Source: Nitrospinota bacterium
Lineage (GTDB): Bacteria; Nitrospinota; Nitrospinia; UBA9942; JAHJSF01
NCBI GenBank assembly: GCA_018830405.1
Contig: JAHJSF010000034.1
Location: 1-5,236 of the forward strand
DNA length: 5,236 nucleotides
Direction of reading: 5' to 3'
Shown here: positions 1 through 5,009 of the stretch, in pieces
Position numbering within the stretch: the stretch's first letter is position 1
Layout: every line of letters starts with the position of its first letter
Notes under the pieces: model-generated
Databases searched by the model: none
Seen by the model: only the letters and a program-made list of their open reading frames with translations
What the model was told of the DNA's origin: nothing
Program-made: the position numbers and the translations under genes

Positions 1-297
1 GAAAAAAAGATTCCTCCCGTTCATCCGGGAGAGATATTACTCGAAGACTTTTTAGAGCCGATGGAGATAAGCCAGTATAGGCTGGCACACGATATCAATG
101 TCCCTCCCCGCCGTATAAATGAGATTGTCCACGCTAAGCGCAAAATCACCTCTGACACAGCCTTGAGGCTGGGGCGTTTTTTCAATATGTCTCCGCAGTT
201 TTGGGTCAATCTCCAGAGCCGTTATGACCTTGAGATTGAATCTGACAAACTGGCCGGGCGGTTGGAAAAAGAGGTGTCGGTTTTCAGCGTGGCCTGA
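1..297 (+). CDS. higA: HigA-type antitoxin / XRE-family addiction module regulator (5' end missing)
   Basis: This is the 3' part of a small helix-turn-helix antitoxin gene. The frame is open from the first base of the window to TGA at 295-297, giving 98 visible residues, so the true start lies just left of the window. The internal Met codon at 61 is not the start, because family-typical sequence precedes it: HPGEIL at visible residues 8-13, which normally lies near the N-terminus of HigA/VapI proteins. A Cro/CI-type HTH follows at about residues 23-55 (SQYRLA, then PPRRINEIVH). The family hallmark SPQFWVNLQ is at about 64-72, with YDLE after it. Known HigA proteins bind and neutralise the HigB mRNA interferase and repress their own operon. 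In the usual higB-higA order the toxin would lie upstream, outside the window, so its presence cannot be confirmed. The first few residues are missing. An orphan HigA-like regulator is the main alternative. Confidence 0.88.
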   Translation, partial: EKKIPPVHPGEILLEDFLEPMEISQYRLAHDINVPPRRINEIVHAKRKITSDTALRLGRFFNMSPQFWVNLQSRYDLEIESDKLAGRLEKEVSVFSVA

Positions 298-355
298 TAC
301 TTAATTTCCTACCTGTCTTGGACGAGCAAGAAAAGGAGAAGAAATAGATATATTT

Positions 356-437
356 CAAATCTCCCCCAAGCCCTCTTTGCTAAAGAGGGGTTTATCTGTA
401 TCTGTGTCTATCAGCGTTAATCCGTGGTTAAAAACTC
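356..437. repeat. Dispersed intergenic repeat, copy A, with hairpin
   Basis: This copy lies between higA and the 3' end of hisC. Its first 35 bases (356-390) match 1623-1657 at 33 of 35 positions in the same orientation. They contain a hairpin with stem 371-378 (CCCTCTTT) pairing with 382-389 and a GCT loop. The second half shares the ending GTGGTTAAAAACTC with copy B, with small insertions and substitutions between. This type of unit is widespread between genes in many uncultivated bacterial genomes; its function is unknown to me. It has no coding capacity. The hairpin lacks a following T-run, so it is not a standard intrinsic terminator. Confidence 0.75.
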
Positions 438-450
438 AGCGCCCTCGGCG
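430..450 (-). terminator. Possible weak terminator of hisC
   Basis: On the minus strand, just past the hisC stop codon, a short CGCC-GAG-GGCG hairpin (positions 450 to 440) is followed after five bases by five T residues (434 to 430). The stem is only 4 bp and the T-run is displaced, so this would be a weak terminator. It also overlaps the end of the dispersed repeat, so the resemblance may be fortuitous. Confidence 0.22.
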
Positions 451-458
451 GTTTAAGC

Positions 459-1529
459 TTAAACCAGCCCGCTAAGGGCTTCTATGAACGCCTCATTCTC
501 CCCCTCGGTCCCAACCGTAACACGCAGACAGTTTTTGAGTTTATTATTATCGGAGAGGTTTCTGATAAGTATCCCCTTCTCTATCAAACCACGATGAATC
601 GCCCCGGCCTCTTTCTCGGTTCTAAACAAGATAAAGTTTGTCTCGGAGGGATAGGGGGTAATGTTGGGGATAGACTGCATAGACTTGAACAGCCTTTCCC
701 TCGATTCGATTACCTTGTCAACATTCCTATCAACCTCGGCCATGTTGTCAAGTATCACCTCAGCCGCTATCTGGGAGAGAAGGTTTATATTATAGGGGAG
801 ACGAATCTTTCCTATCTCAGCCATCAACTCCTTACTCCCCAGCATAAAGCCGACTCTTAGTCCGGCCATCCCTATTTTGGAGAGGGTTCTTAAAACAATC
901 AGGTTTGGATATTCATCTATAAGGTTAAGGGAGGTCTTCTTAGAAAAATTATAATAGGCCTCATCTACAACCACTACCCCTTCGGCGGTATCGAGTATTC
1001 TCCTGATAGTCTCTTCCCCAAAATAATTTCCGGTTGGGTTATTCGGGTTGGCCAGAATGGTAATGGCCGGGCGTTCTTTCTTAATGGCTTCAATAAAAGC
1101 ACCCTCATCCAAAGACCAATCATCTTTAAGGGGAACAGCTATAGCGCTCATCTTGAGGGGGACGGCGATAATCTTATACATACCGAATGTGGGAGCCGGA
1201 AAGAGAACCTTCCCCCCTCCCCCACCGCAGGCCGTAAAGATAAGCTGGATAAGTTCGTCCGAGCCGTTTCCGACAATCATCCTATCGGTGGTAATTCCTG
1301 TAAGAGCCGAGAGTCCCTCTTTAACCTTTCGGATATCGGGATCGGGATATCGGTTTATCTCGGCCTTATTAAGTGCATCAGTTACTTTCCCACGCAGGCT
1401 TTCCGAGAGGAGATAGGGCATCTCCATCGCGTCGATTTTAATCGGAACATCAACAATGTCGGGAGAATAGGGAGTGAGAGAAGCTACTTCTTTAGTGACT
1501 AAGCTTTTAATATCTATATTCTTTTTCAT
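459..1529 (-). CDS. hisC: Histidinol-phosphate aminotransferase
   Basis: This is a PLP-dependent fold-type I aminotransferase (class I/II) of 356 residues, the usual HisC length. It converts imidazole-acetol phosphate plus glutamate to histidinol phosphate plus 2-oxoglutarate in cytoplasmic histidine synthesis. Visible landmarks are RYPDP at 60-64 (substrate-contacting Tyr), GNGSDE at 87-92 (cofactor phosphate loop), PTFGMY at 113-118 (F115 where many homologues have the PLP-stacking Tyr), NPNNPTGN at 161-168, VDEAYYNF at 188-195 (Asp189 for the pyridine nitrogen), TLSK with Schiff-base Lys218, GLRVGF with Arg225, and Arg336 in CLRVTVG, which should bind the substrate. The ATG at 1529 is preceded by AGAAGG with an 8-nt spacer. 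No other his gene is in the window and the neighbours run the opposite way, so it is probably monocistronic. A Gly5 run at 102-106 is unusual. Some HisC homologues also act on aromatic amino acids, which sequence alone cannot exclude. Confidence 0.93.
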   Translation of the reverse strand: MKKNIDIKSLVTKEVASLTPYSPDIVDVPIKIDAMEMPYLLSESLRGKVTDALNKAEINRYPDPDIRKVKEGLSALTGITTDRMIVGNGSDELIQLIFTACGGGGGKVLFPAPTFGMYKIIAVPLKMSAIAVPLKDDWSLDEGAFIEAIKKERPAITILANPNNPTGNYFGEETIRRILDTAEGVVVVDEAYYNFSKKTSLNLIDEYPNLIVLRTLSKIGMAGLRVGFMLGSKELMAEIGKIRLPYNINLLSQIAAEVILDNMAEVDRNVDKVIESRERLFKSMQSIPNITPYPSETNFILFRTEKEAGAIHRGLIEKGILIRNLSDNNKLKNCLRVTVGTEGENEAFIEALSGLV

Positions 1530-1575
1530 CTTTTAGGCCTTCTGTATCCTTTGGTGTTTGAGCTTTAATATCCTC

Positions 1576-1596
1576 TCCCCCTTTAGAAAAGGGGGA
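1576..1596. repeat. Hairpin of a second dispersed repeat type
   Basis: A perfect 9-bp stem (TCCCCCTTT at 1576-1584 with 1588-1596) encloses a three-base loop, followed by CTAAGGGGGATTTT. This is a different, commonly seen intergenic repeat motif. It lies about 47 bp upstream of the hisC start, in what should be its promoter or leader. There is no T-run next to the stem on either strand that would make it an obvious terminator. Confidence 0.6.
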
Positions 1597-1622
1597 CTAA
1601 GGGGGATTTTAAGCATTTATAA

Positions 1623-1697
1623 CAAATCTCCCCAAACCCCTCTTTGCTAAAGAGGGGAATCTGTGTTAATCCATGTCAATCTGTGGTTTAAAAACTC
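1623..1697. repeat. Dispersed intergenic repeat, copy B, with hairpin
   Basis: This is the second copy of the unit at 356-437, in the same orientation. The first 35 bases differ at two positions, and one change (G to C) extends the stem to 9 bp: CCCCTCTTT at 1637-1645 pairs with 1649-1657 around a GCT loop. The remainder, to AAAAACTC at 1697, is shorter than copy A by seven bases. The two copies bracket hisC as direct repeats about 1.27 kb apart. Confidence 0.75.
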
Positions 1698-1714
1698 TCA
1701 TCGGTCTGAGTTTT
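1691..1714. repeat. Small inverted repeat AAAACTC/GAGTTTT
   Basis: Perfect 7-bp arms (1691-1697 and 1708-1714) surround a 10-base loop at the distal end of repeat copy B. The terminal T residues belong to the stem itself, so it is only loosely terminator-like. It may simply be the boundary of the repeat unit. Confidence 0.35.
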
Positions 1715-1752
1715 CAATTAAACCTTATTTTTAGAGAATAGCATGGGACGAC

Positions 1753-1798
1753 TACCATTAACAAAAAATCGCTCCTAACCGTCCGTAAAATAATGGTA
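1753..1798. promoter_or_regulatory. Spaced inverted repeat upstream of rluB, possible operator or leader stem
   Basis: TACCATTA (1753-1760) and its exact complement TAATGGTA (1791-1798) are separated by 30 bases, about 70 bp before the rluB start. The symmetry is directly visible. A role as a regulator site or an RNA stem is inference, because 8-bp arms this far apart can arise by chance in AT-rich sequence. Confidence 0.25.
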
Positions 1799-1867
1799 TT
1801 ATCAATGTAGGCAGAAAATTAGTATCACACTATCGCCGATTGAGGCAGAAAAGGAAGATTAAAGGAA

Positions 1868-2752
1868 ATGAGCGAAGAAATTAGACTTCAAAAATTTATA
1901 GCCGATTGCGGTTACTCCTCACGTAGAAAAGCGGAAGGGCTTATCGAAAACGGAGATGTCTCGGTTAACGGGACAATAGTAACCCAAATGGGAACCAAGA
2001 TAAACCCTGTCTCGGATACCGTAACCGTAGAAGGCCGCAGGCTCTACCCAAGCAAGAGCAAGAAGATATATATCCTTCTCTACAAACCAAAAGGATATGT
2101 AACCACAATGGACGACCCTGAGGGGCGCAACACAGTGGTCGGTCTATGCAAAGGGATAAAGGAGAGGATATATCCGGTTGGGCGATTGGATTATCTCTCA
2201 GAGGGGTTGCTAATACTGACCAACGATGGGGATTTGGCCAATAAGATTATGCATCCCCGCTACGGGGTTATTAAGAGGTATGAGGTTAAGGTATCGGGAC
2301 AGGTAAGCGATTCCACCCTGAACAACCTCAAACGGGGGACAAAGATAGATAACAGGGTAATAAAACCTCTGTCTATCAGGTTAATAAAACAATTGGCCAC
2401 CAAGACCTGGTTGGAGTTTAAACTGGCTGAGGGGAAAAACAGGGAGATAAGGCAGATATGTAACGCCCAAGGTATCATGGTCGATAAGCTTAAGCGGGTC
2501 GCTATCGGCAACCTTACCCTGAAGAAGATGGCCCCCGGAGAATATATGACCCTATCGAAAGAGGAGTTGCTGGATGGATTGGGGATGGCCAAGGTGAAGC
2601 CTACAGGAACAACAACCGCAAAAACAAGCAGTAAGCCAACTAGGAAAATAACCGGCAAAACAGCCGCAAGGACAGATAGTAGGACAACCAAGGGGGCAAC
2701 CAGGGGAACAACGAGGAGACCAATCAGTAAAACAACCAGGAAGGGAAGATAA
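1868..2752 (+). CDS. rluB: 23S rRNA pseudouridine synthase, RluB-like (RsuA family)
   Basis: This 294-residue enzyme isomerises a specific uridine in rRNA to pseudouridine. E. coli RluB acts on U2605 in the 23S peptidyl-transferase region; the target here is inferred by family. An N-terminal S4 RNA-binding domain occupies about residues 5-50 (RLQKFIADCGYSSRRKAE). The catalytic domain begins near YKPKGYVTT at 72-80. The RsuA-family signature GRLDYLSEGLLILTNDG has catalytic Asp108, and EGKNREIRQIC is at 188-198. Residues 242-294 form a low-complexity tail with 9 Lys, 8 Arg and 16 Thr and only one acidic residue, probably disordered and RNA-contacting; E. coli RluB also carries a basic tail. AAGGAAG lies 10 nt before the ATG. 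It is the first gene of a four-gene run, with tpx starting one base after its stop. RsuA (16S) or RluE/RluF specificity is the main alternative. Confidence 0.9.
   Translation: MSEEIRLQKFIADCGYSSRRKAEGLIENGDVSVNGTIVTQMGTKINPVSDTVTVEGRRLYPSKSKKIYILLYKPKGYVTTMDDPEGRNTVVGLCKGIKERIYPVGRLDYLSEGLLILTNDGDLANKIMHPRYGVIKRYEVKVSGQVSDSTLNNLKRGTKIDNRVIKPLSIRLIKQLATKTWLEFKLAEGKNREIRQICNAQGIMVDKLKRVAIGNLTLKKMAPGEYMTLSKEELLDGLGMAKVKPTGTTTAKTSSKPTRKITGKTAARTDSRTTKGATRGTTRRPISKTTRKGR
2741..2748 (+). promoter_or_regulatory. tpx ribosome binding site inside the rluB C-terminal codons
   Basis: AAGGGAAG lies in the codons for the last RluB residues (Lys-Gly-Arg), five bases before the tpx ATG at 2754. Ribosomes ending rluB at 2752 stop directly over the next start, which suggests translational coupling. 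Confidence 0.65.
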
Positions 2753-2753
2753 T

Positions 2754-3263
2754 ATGACCCATATAACCTTTAAAGGAAGTCCTATTGAAACAGTTGGAGA
2801 ATTGCCAAAGGTAGGGAGCAAGGCCCCCAAGTTCAAACTGTCCACAACCACACTTGCCAATGCATTTCTTGAGGATTACTTGGGAAAGAAGATTGTCTTA
2901 AACATATTTCCGAGTCTCGATACAAGTGTCTGTGCCGCCTCGGTCCGAAGGTTTAACAAGGAGGCCAGCGAACTGAAAGACACCGTTGTCCTCTGCATAT
3001 CGGCCGACCTTCCCTTTGCCCACAAAAGGTTTTGCGAGGCCGAAGGGCTAAACGACGTCATCCCCCTCTCCACCTTTAGAGATCACGAGTTCGGCCACGA
3101 CTATGGGGTAACCATAGCCAACGGGCCTCTGAGAGGGCTCCTTTCGCGGGCCGTCGTCATCTTGGGTAAAACGGGAAGGGTAGTCTACACCGAACAGGTC
3201 CCCGAAATCGCCCAAGACCCTAATTTTGAGGCAGCCCTAACCTTTCTATCCAACATGAAGTAA
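2754..3263 (+). CDS. tpx: Thiol peroxidase (Tpx, atypical 2-Cys peroxiredoxin)
   Basis: Tpx reduces hydrogen peroxide and alkyl hydroperoxides using thioredoxin as electron donor. At 169 residues it has the family's standard length. The peroxidatic site reads PSLDTSVC at 53-60, giving the conserved Pro53, Thr57 and Cys60. The resolving Cys94 lies in KRFCEAEGL, at the spacing that defines the Tpx class rather than AhpC or BCP. Active-site Arg132 is in LLSRAVVILG. A third cysteine, Cys81, sits where E. coli Tpx has its non-essential Cys82. The N-terminus (ITFKGSPIETVGELPKVGSKAP) is typical for Tpx. No signal peptide is visible; although E. coli Tpx was once called periplasmic, it is cytoplasmic. 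The start codon is one base past the rluB stop and has a good Shine-Dalgarno. Translation is probably coupled to rluB, linking peroxide defence to an rRNA-modification operon. Confidence 0.96.
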   Translation: MTHITFKGSPIETVGELPKVGSKAPKFKLSTTTLANAFLEDYLGKKIVLNIFPSLDTSVCAASVRRFNKEASELKDTVVLCISADLPFAHKRFCEAEGLNDVIPLSTFRDHEFGHDYGVTIANGPLRGLLSRAVVILGKTGRVVYTEQVPEIAQDPNFEAALTFLSNMK

Positions 3264-3279
3264 CCGATAACAATCGGTT
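3262..3279 (+). promoter_or_regulatory. Hairpin in the tpx-rsmA gap
   Basis: AACCGAT (3262-3268) pairs perfectly with ATCGGTT (3273-3279) around an AACA loop, beginning in the tpx stop codon. No T-run follows, so it is not a normal intrinsic terminator. It fills most of the 32-nt gap before rsmA, where no Shine-Dalgarno is visible. It could be an mRNA-processing or stability element, or may affect rsmA initiation; this is inference. Confidence 0.45.
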
Positions 3280-3295
3280 GCCGACAGACTTATAA

Positions 3296-4078
3296 ATGGG
3301 AAAAAAGATACCCTTTGGGCAGCACTTTCTTAATAAGGGTGCCATAATTGATGCCATAGTAGAGCAGGCCGGACTAACCAAGGCAGACACAGTTCTTGAG
3401 ATAGGGCCGGGGGAAGGGGCCCTTACCAAGGCCCTGGCCCGTGAAGCAGGCCGGGTGGTGGCCCTCGAAATAGATAAACGCCTCATCCCCACACTCAAAA
3501 AGAATATTTCCGGTTTTGATAATGTCGAGGTGATTCAGGGGGATGCCTTAAGCTATGACTTCGCTCAAATAGGGGTCGAAAGGTTTAAGGTTGTCTCAAA
3601 CCTCCCCTACAACATATCCCTCCCAATCACCAAGAAGCTGATAGATGAGAGGGATAAAATAATCGACATGGTCCTAATGTATCAGCTTGAGGTAACCAAG
3701 CGCCTATCGGCCAAGGCCGGAGACGATGGTTACGGGGCCTTATCGATACTCGTTCAATATTGGGCCGATACCTCTCACCTCCTATTTGTGGGTAAAGAGA
3801 ACTTCACCCCTCCCCCCAAGGTAGATTCGGCTGTAATTCGGATGACCCCGAGGAAGAGCCCTGCGGTTAAGGTAAAAGATGAAGAATTCTTTTTTAGACT
3901 GGTCAAGGGGCTCTTTGCCCATCGGAGAAAGACGATAAAGAATAATCTTGTCTCAATGTCGATTGATAATGAGAAGATAGCCTCATCCCTTGAGGGGTGC
4001 GGAATATCCCCCTCCCAACGGGGAGAGGAGCTGTCGATGGAACAGATGGCCCTACTGGCCGACCAACTGATAACCTAA
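3296..4078 (+). CDS. rsmA: 16S rRNA (adenine(1518)-N6/adenine(1519)-N6)-dimethyltransferase
   Basis: RsmA (KsgA) uses four S-adenosylmethionine molecules to dimethylate two adjacent adenines in the 3' terminal helix of 16S rRNA, a late step of 30S maturation; its loss gives kasugamycin resistance. The 260 residues fit the family. Motifs in order: GQHFL at 8-12 (N-terminal SAM/RNA contact), motif I LEIGPGEGALT at 34-44, Glu58 in ALEID, Asp83 in QGDAL, catalytic motif IV NLPYN at 102-106, and FTPPPKVDS at 170-178. The C-terminal helical domain carries HRRKTIKNNL at 209-218 and CGISPSQRGEELS at 235-247. The start is forced: an in-frame TAA directly precedes the ATG, and the protein begins like other KsgA proteins. 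No Shine-Dalgarno is recognisable, unlike the other genes here. It lies 32 nt after tpx and 19 nt before purU. Confidence 0.97.
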   Translation: MGKKIPFGQHFLNKGAIIDAIVEQAGLTKADTVLEIGPGEGALTKALAREAGRVVALEIDKRLIPTLKKNISGFDNVEVIQGDALSYDFAQIGVERFKVVSNLPYNISLPITKKLIDERDKIIDMVLMYQLEVTKRLSAKAGDDGYGALSILVQYWADTSHLLFVGKENFTPPPKVDSAVIRMTPRKSPAVKVKDEEFFFRLVKGLFAHRRKTIKNNLVSMSIDNEKIASSLEGCGISPSQRGEELSMEQMALLADQLIT

Positions 4079-4084
4079 AGGAGG
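4077..4084 (+). promoter_or_regulatory. purU ribosome binding site overlapping the rsmA stop
   Basis: AAAGGAGG is a near-perfect anti-SD complement and begins inside the TAA of rsmA. Its spacing to the purU ATG at 4098 is 13 nt, longer than the usual 5-9. No ATG, GTG or TTG in frame lies nearer, so the start stands. Confidence 0.7.
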
Positions 4085-4097
4085 AACACTATTAACC

Positions 4098-4961
4098 ATG
4101 GATGAGAATAACCTGACTGCTATTTTATTATTGTCCTGCCTCGACCAGATCGGCCTTATTGCCAAAATATCGCAATTTGTTTCTGAGCGGGGGGGGAATA
4201 TTATCGACCTTGACGAACACGTTGACCAGGTAGAACATATCTTTTCGATTCGGGTTGAATGGGAGATGAAAAAATTTTCAATCCTCCCTTCTCAGCTAAA
4301 GTCCGCCTTTGCCCCGTTGGCCGAGGAGTTCGGGGCCTCATGGGATATAAAGTTCTTAGAGGAAAAAAGCCGGATAGCGGTGTTTGTTTCAAAATATGAC
4401 CATTGTTTGAATGAGATATTATGGAGAAATAAAATAGGTGAGTTCCCTGTAGAGATATCCCTCATTGTTTCTAATCATCCCGATTTGGAGCCGTTGGCAG
4501 GGCATTACCAAATCCCTTTTTACTACTTTCCGATAACAACAGATAACAAGACGGAGGTGGAGAAGAGAGAGTTAGAGCTTTTAGAGGCGCACAAAATAGA
4601 TACCATTGTACTGGCCCGATATATGCAGATACTATCCCCCCTATTTGTAAAGCAATACCCGAATAGGACTATCAATATTCATCATTCATTTTTGCCTGCC
4701 TTTGCCGGAGGAAACCCCTACAAACAGGCCTTTGACAGGGGGGTAAAGATTATCGGGGCCACAAGCCATTATGTAACGGAGGAGTTGGACGAAGGACCAA
4801 TTATTGAGCAGGACATTATAAGAATTACCCACCGCGATACGATTGAATCCCTGATGAGGAAAGGACGAGATTTGGAAAGAATGGTTCTGGCCAAGGCCCT
4901 CCATTACCACTTCCAGCATAGGGTGCTGGTGAGGGGGAGAAAAACGGTTGTTTTTGAGTAA
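4098..4961 (+). CDS. purU: Formyltetrahydrofolate deformylase
   Basis: PurU hydrolyses 10-formyltetrahydrofolate to formate and tetrahydrofolate, balancing the one-carbon pool and, in some bacteria, supplying formate to PurT for purine synthesis. The 287 residues match the family. An N-terminal ACT regulatory domain covers about 7-85 (LSCLDQIGLIAKISQFV, then GGNIIDLDEHVD); in E. coli this domain mediates control by methionine and glycine. The formyltransferase-fold catalytic domain covers about 90-287: VSNHPDLEPLA at 124-134, LARYMQILS at 172-180, NIHHSFLPAF at 193-202, ATSHYVTEELDEGPII at 221-236. The GART-like catalytic triad is Asn193, His195 and Asp231. It is the last gene of the run, 19 nt after rsmA. 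Codons 31-33 contain a run of eight G (4189-4196), a possible slippage site within the ACT domain. The ACT domain and intact length argue against PurN. Confidence 0.96.
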   Translation: MDENNLTAILLLSCLDQIGLIAKISQFVSERGGNIIDLDEHVDQVEHIFSIRVEWEMKKFSILPSQLKSAFAPLAEEFGASWDIKFLEEKSRIAVFVSKYDHCLNEILWRNKIGEFPVEISLIVSNHPDLEPLAGHYQIPFYYFPITTDNKTEVEKRELELLEAHKIDTIVLARYMQILSPLFVKQYPNRTINIHHSFLPAFAGGNPYKQAFDRGVKIIGATSHYVTEELDEGPIIEQDIIRITHRDTIESLMRKGRDLERMVLAKALHYHFQHRVLVRGRKTVVFE

Positions 4962-4974
4962 ACACCTCTAAATC

Positions 4975-4997
4975 TCTTCTCCCTTGAGGGGAGAGGA
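4975..4997. repeat. Hairpin repeat downstream of purU
   Basis: Fourteen bases after the purU stop, 4975-4983 pairs with 4989-4997 (9 bp including one G-U) around a TTGAG loop, and AAGGTGAGGGTGA follows at 5000-5012. This is another common intergenic repeat type. It could stabilise the purU mRNA 3' end, but no T-run follows, so I do not call it an intrinsic terminator. The repeat runs directly into the presumed end of the insertion sequence. Confidence 0.55.
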
Positions 4998-5009
4998 TAA
5001 AGGTGAGGG

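Larger units (their letters stand above)
1530..1867. other. Gene-free divergent spacer between hisC and rluB
   Basis: These 338 bases separate two divergently transcribed genes and must hold the promoters for both hisC (minus) and the rluB operon (plus). I find no convincing ORF. I also see no sigma-70 pair I would defend: a TATTAT at 1797-1802 has no good -35 box. The spacer holds a hairpin unit (1576-1596), dispersed repeat copy B (1623-1697), an AAAACTC/GAGTTTT inverted repeat (1691-1714), a wider inverted repeat with arms at 1753-1760 and 1791-1798, and the rluB ribosome binding site AAGGAAG at 1851-1857, ten bases before the ATG. Confidence 0.7.

Noticed and set aside
61-297. A 78-residue HTH protein starting at the ATG at 61
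   Set aside because: Family-specific sequence (HPGEIL) precedes this ATG in the same frame, so it is an internal Met of a longer HigA that starts outside the window.
371-389. Intrinsic terminator at the copy A hairpin after higA
   Set aside because: The stem is good, but only three T residues follow before mixed sequence, and the same hairpin recurs upstream of hisC, which points to a dispersed repeat.
466-480. Hairpin AGCCC-GCTAA-GGGCT near the hisC 3' end
   Set aside because: It is inside the coding sequence for the last residues, has a 5-bp stem and no T-run, so chance is the simplest explanation.
594-1416. Plus-strand open frames at 594-860 and 1048-1416
   Set aside because: Both lie antisense within hisC, whose motifs are complete. 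Their translations resemble no family and show the composition expected of a shadow frame.
356-1697. A CRISPR array or composite transposon formed by the two hairpin repeats
   Set aside because: Only two imperfect copies exist 1.27 kb apart with a gene between them, no regular spacers, and no transposase inside the bracket.
2260-2860. Minus-strand open frames opposite rluB and the start of tpx, one Cys/Gly-rich
   Set aside because: They result from reading the K/R/T tail codons backwards. The sense genes have full catalytic motifs and ribosome binding sites.
4201-4919. Minus-strand open frames opposite purU (4201-4392 and 4686-4919)
   Set aside because: They are shadows of a PurU frame with an intact ACT domain and the Asn-His-Asp catalytic triad.
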